The position numbers and the translations under genes were made by a program. Positions 26,088-37,654 of a DNA stretch of 64,000 nt are shown piece after piece. The stretch is from Luteococcus sp052116585 (lineage in GTDB: Bacteria; Actinomycetota; Actinomycetes; Propionibacteriales; Propionibacteriaceae), in the NCBI RefSeq assembly GCF_052116585.1, contig NZ_JBQKKT010000017.1, positions 6,142 through 70,141 of the forward strand, given 5' to 3'. Every line of letters begins with the position of its first letter. Position 1 is the stretch's first letter. Under the pieces are notes generated by a model. That model saw nothing but the letters and a program-made list of their open reading frames with translations, searched no databases and was not told the DNA's origin.

Positions 26088-26735
26088 GTGAGCAGTCTCG
26101 TCGCACAGTCATCAGCACCAGCCACCCGGCTGGTGCTGTTGCGTCATGGGCAGACCGACTGGAATGTGGAGGGTCGTTTCCAGGGCCAGCTCGACGTCGG
26201 GCTGAACGACGTCGGGCGTCAGCAGGCCCGGGCCGCCGCGCCCCACGTGGCGGCCCTGGGGCCGGAGGTGTTGATCTCGTCGAACCTCTCCCGTGCTGCC
26301 GAGACCGCCTCCTTCGTGTCCGCACTGACTGGCCTGCCGGTGGCCACGGATCCCCGGGTCCAGGAGATCAATGTCGGATCGTGGGGTGGGCTGACCGGTC
26401 TTGAGATGGCTGAGCGGGATCCCACTTTCGCCGACGCCCTGCGCAGTGGCCGTGACTTTCGTCGCTCACCCGAGGGTGAGACCGCCGACGAGGTCGGGAT
26501 CCGCATGCGCCTTGCCCTGACCGACATCGCCGGACAGCACGAAGGACGCACCGTTGTCGTCGTCTCGCACGGACTGGCCATTCGGATGGCGTGCGGCTAC
26601 CTGCTGGGGTGGGACTTTGCGCACAGCTGGCAACTGGGGCCGGTGGCCAACTGCGGTTGGTCGAGTCTGGTTCGCACGTCAGACCGGCCGTGGCGACTGG
26701 AGGCGTACAACCGCGTCGCGGATCGTGCCGAGTGA
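26088..26735 (+). CDS. Histidine phosphatase (phosphoglycerate-mutase-like)
   Basis: The 215-residue protein has the RHG motif LLRHGQTDWN with the catalytic histidine, and the second histidine in VVVSHGLAIR. In actinobacteria the gene after nadD-rsfS often encodes a glucosyl-3-phosphoglycerate phosphatase or a broad phosphatase; the substrate is not decided by sequence. The GTG at 26088 follows a GGAC ribosome-binding-like sequence and lies 7 bases after the rsfS stop. The frame is open upstream but only as a shadow of rsfS. Confidence 0.88.
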   Translation: MSSLVAQSSAPATRLVLLRHGQTDWNVEGRFQGQLDVGLNDVGRQQARAAAPHVAALGPEVLISSNLSRAAETASFVSALTGLPVATDPRVQEINVGSWGGLTGLEMAERDPTFADALRSGRDFRRSPEGETADEVGIRMRLALTDIAGQHEGRTVVVVSHGLAIRMACGYLLGWDFAHSWQLGPVANCGWSSLVRTSDRPWRLEAYNRVADRAE

Positions 26736-26736
26736 T

Positions 26737-26765
26737 TTGCACCATCAATCACAGACGTGTAATGT
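26737..26765 (+). promoter_or_regulatory. Sigma-70-type promoter of the tRNA-Ala genes
   Basis: TTGCAC (26737-26742), a 17-base spacer and TAATGT (26760-26765) give a strong promoter. The leader contains a GAGCG-GAAA-CGCTC hairpin with a GNRA loop (26781-26794), a plausible processing element. Confidence 0.75.
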
Positions 26766-26810
26766 TCTCGAAGTCGCAAAGAGCGGAAACGCTCGCTGAG
26801 ACGCCCATCT

Positions 26811-26886
26811 GGGGCTATGGCGCAGTTGGTAGCGCGCTTCCATGGCATGGAAGAGGCCAGGGGTTCGAATCCCCTTAGCTCCACCA
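26811..26886 (+). tRNA. tRNA-Ala (GGC), copy 1
   Basis: The acceptor GGGGCTA pairs with TAGCTCC. The anticodon stem is CTTCC/GGAAG with loop ATGGCAT, so the anticodon is GGC. The T arm is AGGGGTTCGAATCCCCT and CCA is encoded. Confidence 0.97.
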
Positions 26887-26913
26887 GGTGGCCCGTTCGT
26901 CGGGCCGCTTCAG

Positions 26914-26944
26914 AATCCCGGTTCCTCGTGGATCGGGATTTTTG
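26914..26944 (+). terminator. Hairpin with U-run after tRNA copy 1
   Basis: AATCCCG pairs with CGGGATT and a run of Ts follows. It may partly terminate transcription before the second tRNA. Confidence 0.7.
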
Positions 26945-26988
26945 CAAATTGCCCACTGGCAGGCGTTCGCCAGAGGGACGCTCGACAC

Positions 26989-27064
26989 GGGGCTATGGCG
27001 CAGTTGGTAGCGCGCTTCCATGGCATGGAAGAGGCCAGGGGTTCGAATCCCCTTAGCTCCACCA
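26989..27064 (+). tRNA. tRNA-Ala (GGC), copy 2
   Basis: This is a base-for-base copy of the first gene, 178 bases downstream, including the encoded CCA and anticodon GGC. No separate strong promoter is visible between them. Confidence 0.97.
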
Positions 27065-27070
27065 CACAAC

Positions 27071-27098
27071 GATCCCCGCACCTCAGGGTGCGGGGATC
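27071..27098 (+). terminator. Terminator of the tRNA pair
   Basis: A perfect 12-bp stem (GATCCCCGCACC) with a TCAG loop, followed by TTCGTCTG. The end of the 3' arm is also the start of the triple repeat. Confidence 0.88.
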
Positions 27099-27143
27099 TT
27101 CGTCTGTCCGGATCTTCGTCTGTCCGGGATCGTCGTCTGTCCG
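27095..27143 (+). repeat. Three tandem 16-bp units fused to the tRNA terminator
   Basis: GATCTTCGTCTGTCCG occurs twice perfectly, and GATCGTCGTCTGTCCG follows after one extra G. The first unit begins inside the terminator 3' arm. Confidence 0.9.
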
Positions 27144-27226
27144 GGGGCCGAGAGGCGCGGGGGAGTCTGTACGTTCCCAGCGAAAACGCTTGTTCGGTGT
27201 CCACTCCTGTCAGCACAGTGGGGTGC

Positions 27227-27412
27227 ATGGACGAGGAGAACAAGGACATCCCTGAGCTTGCCGACCAGGAACTGGAACAGGAATTGCAGGCAGCGGAGGA
27301 TCGTTCCGAGCTGAGCGAGTTGGCCCAGGATCTCCATGGCCGATCCCCGGTGACAGAGGAGGACCTCGCTGCACAGGACATCGTCCCGTATGACGCTGGC
27401 CGGCGCAGCTGA
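27227..27412 (+). CDS. Small acidic protein, 61 residues
   Basis: The frame encodes an acidic helical peptide (MDEENKDIPELADQELEQEL) without a membrane segment. No family is recognised. The composition (Asp, Glu, Gln, Leu) is unlike a random GC-rich frame. Its stop codon pairs with that of the convergent pentapeptide gene in a GCTGA/TCAGC hairpin, as at other convergent pairs here. A weak GTGGGG lies just before the ATG. Existence is likely but not certain. Confidence 0.5.
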   Translation: MDEENKDIPELADQELEQELQAAEDRSELSELAQDLHGRSPVTEEDLAAQDIVPYDAGRRS

Positions 27413-27418
27413 ACCGAG

Positions 27419-28093
27419 TCAGCCCACCATCAGCTGCAGGCCCAGCAGGCTGGCCATCTGATGGGCCAGGTCGGCCAGGTCCACGTCGTCGAAGACCGCG
27501 CCGCGCAGCCCATCGAGCCCCTGGATCGCCTCGAGGCTTCCGCCGCGTACCAGCACACGTTCGCACTGGGCCTGGGAGAACTGGGCGCCGTCCAGGCGAC
27601 AGTTCAGGAAGGTGACATCGGCCAGGCGTGCATGCGTGAAGTCGACACCGGACAGGTCGCAGTCCACGAAGGTGACCCGGGTCATGTTGGCGAAGCGCAG
27701 GGAGCTCATGGCCATCGGACACTCCCGGTGGATCACGTCGTGCAGGGTGCAGCCGCTGGCCTGCAGACCCACCAGCCGCGCCCGAGACCAGAGCACACGC
27801 TTGAGGCCGGACTCCGTGAAGGACGCATTGGCCGCATCCACGTCGTGCAGTTCCACGTCGACCCAGTTGGTGCGGTACCAGTCGGAGGATGCCAGTCCGC
27901 CGGCTTGCACCAGCACGCTCGCGAGTTCCACGAACTCGCTGCTGTGCTGCTCGAGGGCCAGCTCCCCGATGACCAGCTCGGTGACCAGACTGTCGTCGGT
28001 CACGTCACTGCTGCCCAGCGACGAGCGTGGGCTCAGCGTGACGTGCTGGGACGAGGTCTTGGGCTCGGTGGCCACCTTGGGAAGCGCCTGCAT
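27419..28093 (-). CDS. Pentapeptide-repeat protein
   Basis: The 224-residue protein has a series of A(D/N)LxX-type repeats in its second half (for example SLRFANMTRVTFVDCDLSG, DFTHARLADVTFLNC and RLDGAQFSQAQ), which should form a right-handed quadrilateral beta-helix. Such proteins include topoisomerase-protecting Qnr/MfpA types, but many have no known role. The start at 28093 was chosen because TAGGGT lies 7 bases upstream. It is divergent from efp. Confidence 0.85.
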   Translation of the reverse strand: MQALPKVATEPKTSSQHVTLSPRSSLGSSDVTDDSLVTELVIGELALEQHSSEFVELASVLVQAGGLASSDWYRTNWVDVELHDVDAANASFTESGLKRVLWSRARLVGLQASGCTLHDVIHRECPMAMSSLRFANMTRVTFVDCDLSGVDFTHARLADVTFLNCRLDGAQFSQAQCERVLVRGGSLEAIQGLDGLRGAVFDDVDLADLAHQMASLLGLQLMVG

Positions 28094-28100
28094 GCGCGCC

Positions 28101-28106
28101 ACCCTA
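28101..28106 (-). promoter_or_regulatory. Leaderless -10 (TAGGGT) of the pentapeptide gene
   Basis: TAGGGT on the minus strand ends 7 bases before the ATG, with no Shine-Dalgarno. Confidence 0.55.
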
Positions 28107-28150
28107 GTGGTGGCCGTGTCGACCCGGTGGGGTGTCCACGTCGTGTGGGT

Positions 28151-28156
28151 TAAACT
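28151..28156 (+). promoter_or_regulatory. Candidate -10 (TAAACT) of efp-nusB
   Basis: TAAACT lies 42 bases before the efp GTG. The leader carries AAGGGA at normal distance from the start, so efp is conventionally translated. Confidence 0.5.
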
Positions 28157-28198
28157 GACGTGCCGGACTTTCGGCACAAGGCTTTGAAAGGGAAGTAC

Positions 28199-28762
28199 GT
28201 GGTTTCCACCAACGATTTCAAGAACGGCTTGGTCCTGGACCTCGACGGACAGCTCTGGCAGGTCATCTGGTTCCAGCACCACAAGCCCGGCAAGGGCAAC
28301 ACCGTCGTGCGGTCCAAGCTGAAGCACGTGCTGACGGGCAAGGTCGTCGACAAGACCTTCAACTCGGACACCAAGGTCGACACCGCGACGGTCGACCGTC
28401 GGGACATGCAGTACCTGTACCACGACGGTGACGGCTTCGTCTTCATGGACGTGACCACCTACGACCAGATGACCCTGCCCGAGGAGACCGTCGGCGACGC
28501 CAAGGACTACCTCCTCGAGAACACCGTGGCCACGGTTGCCATCCACGAGGGCAACCCGCTCTTCCTCGAGATGCCGGCCTCGGTCGAGCTCGAGATCACC
28601 TACACCGAGCCCGGTCTGCAGGGCGATCGTTCCACGGGTGGCACCAAGCCCGCGACGCTGGAGACCGGCAAGCAGGTGCAGGTCCCGCTGTTCATCACCA
28701 CCGGCGAGAAGATCAAGGTGGACACCCGCACGGGCGAGTACCTCTCGCGCGTCACCAACTGA
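28199..28762 (+). CDS. efp: Elongation factor P
   Basis: The 187-residue three-domain factor relieves ribosome stalling at polyproline. The start is a GTG (MVSTNDFKNGLVLDLDG) with AAGGGA upstream. The acceptor loop carries an unmodified-type lysine in HKPGKGN, and no EF-P modification enzymes are seen in the window. The C-terminal signature is VDTRTGEYLSR. nusB overlaps the stop by one base. Confidence 0.97.
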   Translation: MVSTNDFKNGLVLDLDGQLWQVIWFQHHKPGKGNTVVRSKLKHVLTGKVVDKTFNSDTKVDTATVDRRDMQYLYHDGDGFVFMDVTTYDQMTLPEETVGDAKDYLLENTVATVAIHEGNPLFLEMPASVELEITYTEPGLQGDRSTGGTKPATLETGKQVQVPLFITTGEKIKVDTRTGEYLSRVTN

Positions 28763-29253
28763 TGACCGACGACATCGTTGGCACCCCGGTTCCCGGCCGG
28801 CCGGATCTGCTCAAGATCTCGGCCGAGCCGGTGCCCGTGGTGCCCAACCCGCACCACAGCAGCCGCACCAAGGCACGCAAGCAGGCGCTCGACATCCTCT
28901 TCGAGGCGGAATTGCGTGACCGGGACCTGCTGATCACCCTCGATGAGCACATCGCCGAGGGTGAGCCCGCCGTGCGCCCCTTCGCCCAGGAGATCATCCG
29001 CGGCGTCGACGAGCACATGGCCCGCATCGACGAGCGCATCGAGGAGTGCTGCAGCGCCCAGTGGACGCTGGAGCGGATGCCCCGGGTTGATCGCAATCTG
29101 GCGCGGGTGGCCGTCTGGGAGATCGACCACACCGACGTGGCCGACGAGGCCATCATCGGTGAAGCGGTGTCGCTGGCGACGGAGTTCTCCACGGAGGACT
29201 CGGCCGCCTTCCTGAATGGTTTGCTGGCCCAGGCGGTCCGGACCAAGAAGTGA
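28762..29253 (+). CDS. nusB: Transcription antitermination factor NusB
   Basis: The 163-residue protein has the NusB core SRTKARKQALDILFEAELRD and ends near EFSTEDSAAFLNGLLAQ. It supports rRNA antitermination with NusA, NusE and NusG. A 35-residue N-terminal extension precedes the core. It is co-transcribed with efp and followed by a terminator. Confidence 0.96.
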   Translation: MTDDIVGTPVPGRPDLLKISAEPVPVVPNPHHSSRTKARKQALDILFEAELRDRDLLITLDEHIAEGEPAVRPFAQEIIRGVDEHMARIDERIEECCSAQWTLERMPRVDRNLARVAVWEIDHTDVADEAIIGEAVSLATEFSTEDSAAFLNGLLAQAVRTKK

Positions 29254-29293
29254 CAACTGCGACGGTTGCCGTGCGGTGAACCCACCATCCTCG

Positions 29294-29321
29294 ACGAGGG
29301 GTCCGGAGACGGGCCCCTCGT
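29294..29321 (+). terminator. Terminator of efp-nusB
   Basis: ACGAGGGGTCC pairs with GGGCCCCTCGT (one G-U pair) around a 6-base loop. It separates nusB from the carA leader. Confidence 0.8.
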
Positions 29322-29493
29322 TGCGTCTTCGCTCTGTCAGGGGCGCGGTGCGAATCCTCTGCCGGGATGCCATCGATGCCATCGCGGCACGGGTGCGCGC
29401 ACCGCAGGGTGATCAGTGAACGTGTGCCAAAAATTCTGGTCGTGGTCAGTGACACCGGTCGGTCCTGATAGGGTTCCCGACGATCACTCACCC

Positions 29494-29524
29494 GCAAGGC
29501 CTTGCCCGGCTCGGGCAGGGGAGG
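29494..29524 (+). promoter_or_regulatory. Alternative hairpins over the carA ribosome-binding site
   Basis: A 12-base palindrome GCAAGGCCTTGC (29494-29505) overlaps a second stem, CCTTGCCC (29500-29507) with GGGCAGGG (29513-29520). The 3' arm runs into the GGGGAGG ribosome-binding site (29518-29524). The two structures are mutually exclusive, so a switch in translation or transcription is possible. No PyrR-binding motif was confidently recognised. Confidence 0.4.
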
Positions 29525-29530
29525 ATGGCC

Positions 29531-30756
29531 ATGACCTCGTCCCAGTTCGTCTCGCAATCGTCGGTTCCCGCGATTCTGGTTCTGGAGGATGGCCGCCATT
29601 TCCGCGGCACCTCCTACGGTGCCGCCGGAACCACCTTCGGTGAGGCAGTCTTCACCACCGGAATGTCCGGATACCAGGAGACCCTCACCGATCCCAGCTT
29701 CCACCGTCAGGTGATCGTGGCCACATCGCCACACATCGGCAACACCGGATGGAATGACGAGGACAGCGAGTCGGAGCGCATCTGGGCCGCCGGCTATGTC
29801 GTGCGCGATCCTGCGCGGATCTCCTCCAACTGGCGCAGCCGACGCAGCCTCGACGAGGAACTGGTCAAGCAGGGCATCGTGGGGATCAGCGGGATCGACA
29901 CCCGAGCCCTGACCCGTCACCTGCGCGAGTGCGGGGTGATGCGCGTCGCCATCAGCACCGAGGTTCTGGATCCGGAGGCGCTGCGCCAGCAGGTGCTCGA
30001 ACAGCCCTCCATGGCTGGCCTCAGCCTCGTCGACGACGTGACCACCCCCGAGGCGCACGTCGTCCAGCCCGACGGTGAGAAGAAGTTCACCGTCGTGGTG
30101 ATGGACATGGGCATCAAGGCCAGTACGCCGGTGCGGCTGGCGGCCCGCGGCATCGAGCAGCACATCCTGCCGGCCACGGCGAGCTTCGAGGAGATCGAGC
30201 GGATCAAGCCGGACGGGGTCTTCTTCTCCAATGGTCCCGGCGACCCCTCCACCGCGGATGGCCCAGTGGAGGTGCTGCAGCAGGTGCTACGCGCCGGCTA
30301 CCCCTATTTCGGCATCTGCTTCGGCAACCAGCTCTTTGGACGAGCCCTGGGTTTTGGCACCTACAAGCTCAAGTACGGCCACCGAGGTGCCAACCAGCCG
30401 GTGATGGATCGCACCACGGGCAAGGTGGAGATCACTGCCCAGAACCATGGCTTCGCCGTGGACGCGCCGGTGGACCAGCCCACCGAGACTGAGTTCGGCA
30501 CCGCCACCGTGAGCCATGTCTGCCTGAACGACAATGTCGTGGAGGGCCTTGAGCTGCGCCGCGACGGCAAGCTGGTGGGCTTCAGCGTGCAGTACCACCC
30601 GGAGGCCGCGGCCGGCCCCCATGACTCGAGCTACCTGTTCGACCGTTTCGTCGAGATGCTCGACGCCGCCACCGCGCAGCAGAACCCGGCCAACCAGCAG
30701 AACCAGGCCAACCAGCAGAACCAGGCCAACCAGCAGAACCAGGAAGGCACCAACTG

Positions 30757-30757
<1 letters not shown>
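29531..30757 (+). CDS. carA: Carbamoyl phosphate synthase, small subunit
   Basis: The 408-residue glutaminase subunit supplies ammonia to CarB. The class I amidotransferase triad is visible: the cysteine in YFGICFGNQL, and the histidine and glutamate in VQYHPEAAAGP. The ATG at 29531 is preferred over the one at 29525, since GGGGAGG is adjacent to the first and 6 bases from the second. The last 25 residues are a low-complexity NQQNQA tail made by an 18-bp DNA repeat, not part of the enzyme fold. It overlaps carB by one base. Confidence 0.96.
30692..30745 (+). repeat. 18-bp tandem repeat at the carA 3' end
   Basis: The unit AACCAGCAGAACCAGGCC occurs twice perfectly and a third time nearly so. 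It encodes the NQQNQA hexapeptide repeats of the CarA tail. Confidence 0.9.
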
Positions 30758-34121
<3,364 letters not shown>

Positions 34122-34125
<4 letters not shown>

Positions 34126-35231
34126 GCGCCGGCGAGCAGGCCCGGGCGACGGGCAGCGAGCTGGTCACCCGCGGTTTGCTCGCCGGGTACCAGCAGGTGG
34201 TGCGGCCGGGTCTCTTCCGGGCCCACGGTGGCGACGCGGAGGCCATCCACGAGGATCTGATCCGTGCCCTGGGCGTGGCGGGGAGCGTTCCCGTGCCCGT
34301 CGCCCGGCTCTCGGCGTCGGCCCTGGGCCGCAGACAGGGGACGACGCTGGCCGGGATCAGGTTCCCGGGGCGGGTGGGCGTTGCCGCGGGGCTGGACAAG
34401 AATGGCGTGGCCGCGCGCGCCTGGGCCGGTCTGGGATTTGGCTTCGCCGAGCTCGGGACCGTCACAGCGCAGGCCCAGCCGGGCAATCCGCGGCCGAGGC
34501 TCTTCCGGGCCAAGGAGTCCGGGGGGATCATCAACCGGATGGGTTTCAACAATGAAGGTGCCCAGACGCTCGCGGATCGGTTGGCCGGCTGGGGCGTGGA
34601 GCGGGGCAACCAGGCGCTGGGCATTCCGGTGGGCATCAGCATCGGCAAGACGAAGGTCACGCCGCTGGACGGGGCCGTCGAGGACTATCTGACCAGCCTG
34701 CGTCTGCTGGCCGACAAGGCGGACTACCTCGCGATCAACATCTCCAGCCCCAATACGCCGGGACTGCGCAGCCTGCAGGACGGCGAGGCCCTGCGTGAGC
34801 TCACCCGGGCGCTGGTGGTGGAGGCCGCGGTGCTCAACCCCGGCAATCCAGTGCCGATCTTCGTGAAGGTGGCGCCGGACCTGACCTGGGAGGCCCTGGA
34901 CGAGGTACTCCAGACCTGCGAGGAGGCCGGCATCAGTGGTCTGATCGCCACCAACACCACGCTGGCCCGGGAGGGGCTGCGGGGCAGTGACGCGAGGTTG
35001 GCCACCGAGGCCGGTGGCCTGTCCGGTGCGCCCCTGACGGTTCGCTCGCGCGAGATGGTGGCGCGCATCGTGCAGCAGTCCTCGCTGCCCGTGATGGGCG
35101 TGGGGGGCATCATGACCCCCGCCGATGCCCAGGCCATGTTCGACGCCGGCGCGCAGCTGGTGCAGGTGTACACCGGCTTCATCTACAACGGTCCCGCCCT
35201 GGTGCGGGGCATCAACCAGCTCCACCGCTGA
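34122..35231 (+). CDS. pyrD: Dihydroorotate dehydrogenase (quinone), class 2
   Basis: The 369-residue FMN enzyme oxidises dihydroorotate, passing electrons to quinone. Motifs are GVAAGLDKNGVAARAW, NRMGFNNEG, and INISSPNTPGLR with the class 2 catalytic serine. IIGVGGI-type (VMGVGGIMTP) and YTGFIYNGP complete the set. The N-terminal helices for membrane association are present. The start overlaps the carB stop (ATGA). Confidence 0.97.
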
Positions 35232-35277
35232 CCCATCACACCCGGCCGAGCCTGTCGAGGCCACAGGAGGATTCCCC

Positions 35278-36078
35278 ATGACCTACGCCGAACGACTCGC
35301 GCGCCTCACCGCCGAACGTGGTGCCCTGTGCGTCGGAATCGATCCCCATCCGCAGATCCTCGCGGCCTGGGGTCTCGACGACGACGTGGCGGGCCTGGAG
35401 GCCTGTGCCCGCGGCATGGTGGAGGCCATCGGGGCCGAGGTGGCGGTCTTCAAGCCCCAGTCCGCCTTCTACGAGGTGTACGGCTCCGCGGGCATCGCCG
35501 TGCTGGAGCGCGTCCTGGAGGACATCCGTCAGGCGGGCGCCCTCAGCATTCTGGACGTCAAGCGCGGCGACATCGGCTCCACGATGGCGGGTTATGCCCG
35601 TGCCTATCTGTCCGACGACTCGAGCCTGCGGGCCGACGCGGTGACGCTCAGCCCCTACCTGGGTTTCGAGTCGCTGCGTCCTGCCATTGATCTGGCCCAC
35701 CAGACGGAGCGGGGTCTGTACCTGCTGGCGCGCACCAGCAACCCGGAAGGTGGCGACGTGCAGCTGGCCACCGCGACTCGCGGCGGGTCGGTTTCCCAGA
35801 TGATGGTGGACCTGGCTGCACAGGAGAACACCCGCTCGGGCCAGAATGCGATCGGCCTGGTGGTTGGGGGGACCCATGCGGATCCCGGATGTGACGTCAG
35901 CGCCTTCAACGGCTCCATCCTGGTTCCGGGCATTGGTGCCCAGGGCGGTACGGTCGAGGGCTTGCGGGCAATCTTTGGTGACGCCACCCGCCTGCTGCTG
36001 CCGTCTGCCAGCCGCCAGGTGATGCAGGGAGGTCCCTCGGCGGAGGGTCTGCGCGCGGCCTTCCACAGCATCGTCTGA
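35278..36078 (+). CDS. pyrF: Orotidine 5'-phosphate decarboxylase (type 2)
   Basis: The 266-residue enzyme makes UMP. The catalytic Lys/Asp cluster is LDVKRGDIGST, in the longer PyrF subfamily typical of mycobacteria and relatives. A good ACAGGAGG ribosome-binding site lies 6 bases before the ATG, so the longer upstream frame inside pyrD is not used. It is the last gene of the carA-carB-pyrD-pyrF run. Confidence 0.97.
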   Translation: MTYAERLARLTAERGALCVGIDPHPQILAAWGLDDDVAGLEACARGMVEAIGAEVAVFKPQSAFYEVYGSAGIAVLERVLEDIRQAGALSILDVKRGDIGSTMAGYARAYLSDDSSLRADAVTLSPYLGFESLRPAIDLAHQTERGLYLLARTSNPEGGDVQLATATRGGSVSQMMVDLAAQENTRSGQNAIGLVVGGTHADPGCDVSAFNGSILVPGIGAQGGTVEGLRAIFGDATRLLLPSASRQVMQGGPSAEGLRAAFHSIV

Positions 36079-36251
36079 TGCATTGTCCGTGCGGACCGCG
36101 CCCCCTTGCAGAATGCACCGTGCAAGCATCTCGGGTGTGCCAGCGGTGCCCGACACGATATTGCCTTCATCACAGCAACCCCGGGTGCCGAAATGGCATC
36201 TGGGCAGGGTAGATTCGGCTGCGGCAAGCAGTTTTCGACGGTAGCGTGGTA

Positions 36252-36278
36252 TTGACGGACCGAGCATCGGGGTATGTT
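36252..36278 (+). promoter_or_regulatory. Candidate promoter of mihF
   Basis: TTGACG (36252-36257) and TATGTT (36273-36278) are separated by 15 bases, shorter than ideal. The leader contains AGGAATGGAG before the GTG. The rest of the 225-base gap after pyrF shows nothing I can name. Confidence 0.45.
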
Positions 36279-36303
36279 CGGAAACTAGGAATGGAGACCT
36301 GTC

Positions 36304-36618
36304 GTGGCGATTCCAACACTGTCACCGGAACAGCTGCAGGCGGCGCGTGAGGCCGCCACCCAGGCCCGCCGGGCCAGGGCCGAGCTGAAGGAGAAGGTGC
36401 GTGCAGGCACCCTCACCTTGGGGCAGGCACTCGACATCGCAGCCAAGGACGACGTCCTGGCCCATGTGAAGGTGGTGGACCTGCTCAAGGCGATGCCGCG
36501 AGTGGGCGACAAGCGAGCGGCCGAGATCATGGAGCGGCTTGAGATCGCTTCCAACCGTCGGGTCCGGGGCCTGGGACGACACCAGGTGGCCGGTCTGAAG
36601 GCGGAGTTCGAGCAGTAG
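36304..36618 (+). CDS. mihF: Actinobacterial integration host factor
   Basis: The 104-residue nucleoid protein of the mIHF/sIHF type starts with GTG (MAIPTLSPEQLQAAREAATQ). It has the helix-two-turns-helix region MPRVGDKRAAEIMERLEI, then RVRGLGRHQ. It binds and bends DNA and affects topology. Its position before gmk-rpoZ is the conserved actinobacterial order. Confidence 0.96.
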   Translation: MAIPTLSPEQLQAAREAATQARRARAELKEKVRAGTLTLGQALDIAAKDDVLAHVKVVDLLKAMPRVGDKRAAEIMERLEIASNRRVRGLGRHQVAGLKAEFEQ

Positions 36619-36658
36619 ACCCCGCAAGGGTCATCAGGAGCTAGGAGTAGTCAGCAGC

Positions 36659-37234
36659 GTGACCGAGCAAGAACCTGGAACGGCCACGCCGCGGGTGAGC
36701 GTGATCAGTGGACCCACCGCCGTGGGCAAGGGGACGGTGGTGGCGCGGCTGCACGAGCTGTACCCGCAGGTCTACGTCTCCACCTCCGCAACCACGCGGC
36801 CGCCTCGGGTGGGTGAGGTGGACGGGGTGCACTACCACTTCCTCACCGACGAGCAGTTCGACGATCTGGTGGCGGGCGATGGCCTGCTTGAGTGGGCCGT
36901 GGTGCATGGCCGGCACCGGTACGGCACGCTGCGCGCTCCGGTGGATGAGGCCGTGGCCCGGGGCCAGGCCGTCATCCTGGAGATTGACCTGCAGGGTGCG
37001 CGTCAGGTGCGCGAGACCTACCCGCAGGCGCAGCACATCTTCCTGCAGCCTCCCAGCTGGGATGAACTGGTGCGCCGACTGGTGGGCCGTGGAACCGAGA
37101 CTGCGGAGCAGCAGGAGCGTCGTCTGGTGACCGCCCGGGAGGAGTTGGCGAGGATGGAGGAGTTCGACCACGTCGTCACCAACACGCAGATCGATGAAAC
37201 CGTGCATGATTTGGTAGGCTTGATGGGCTTGTGA
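36659..37234 (+). CDS. gmk: Guanylate kinase
   Basis: The 191-residue enzyme phosphorylates GMP to GDP. The P-loop is SGPTAVGKGTV, the GMP-binding segment is STSATTRPPRVGEVDGVHYHF, and EIDLQGARQV follows. The start is a GTG with TAGGAG about 9 bases upstream. It is 40 bases after mihF. Confidence 0.97.
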   Translation: MTEQEPGTATPRVSVISGPTAVGKGTVVARLHELYPQVYVSTSATTRPPRVGEVDGVHYHFLTDEQFDDLVAGDGLLEWAVVHGRHRYGTLRAPVDEAVARGQAVILEIDLQGARQVRETYPQAQHIFLQPPSWDELVRRLVGRGTETAEQQERRLVTAREELARMEEFDHVVTNTQIDETVHDLVGLMGL

Positions 37235-37298
37235 CCTCTGGCCACAGAACCGATGGTGTCATCGCCGTCGGACTTCCGGACGAGAACGAAGGTTCATC

Positions 37299-37643
37299 TT
37301 GACCACAAACATCCCCGAGGGCGTCACCAACCCTCCGATCGACGAGCTGCTCGACAAGGTCGACTCCAAGTACCGCCTGGTGCTGTTCGCCGCCAAGCGC
37401 GCCCGCCAGATCAACGCCTACTACTCGCAGCTGGGCGAGGGCCTGCTGGAGAATGTCGGCCCCCTGGTGGAGACCGGCGTGCAGGAGAAGCCGCTGTCGA
37501 TCGCCATGCGTGAGATCCAGGCCGACGTCCTGGAGTGCACCGAGATCGATCCTGAGGCCGAGGCAGCTGCCCGCGCCGAGGCTGCCGTCGATCCCGACTT
37601 CGCCATGATCGCCGATCCCTTCGGCGACATCGACCCGGCCTGA
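37299..37643 (+). CDS. rpoZ: RNA polymerase omega subunit
   Basis: The 114-residue subunit reads MTTNIPEGVTNPPIDELLDK and has the omega core YRLVLFAAKRARQIN, then KPLSIAMREI. The start codon is TTG at 37299, supported by GAAGG 6 bases upstream; no ATG or GTG fits the family. An acidic C-terminal extension of about 25 residues follows the core. Confidence 0.96.
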   Translation: MTTNIPEGVTNPPIDELLDKVDSKYRLVLFAAKRARQINAYYSQLGEGLLENVGPLVETGVQEKPLSIAMREIQADVLECTEIDPEAEAAARAEAAVDPDFAMIADPFGDIDPA

Positions 37644-37654
37644 CCCAGCCCGTC

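Noticed and set aside
27083..27337. 84-codon minus-strand frame over the 61-residue gene
   Set aside because: It covers a terminator and a tandem repeat and lacks a start signal; the plus-strand acidic frame is more protein-like.
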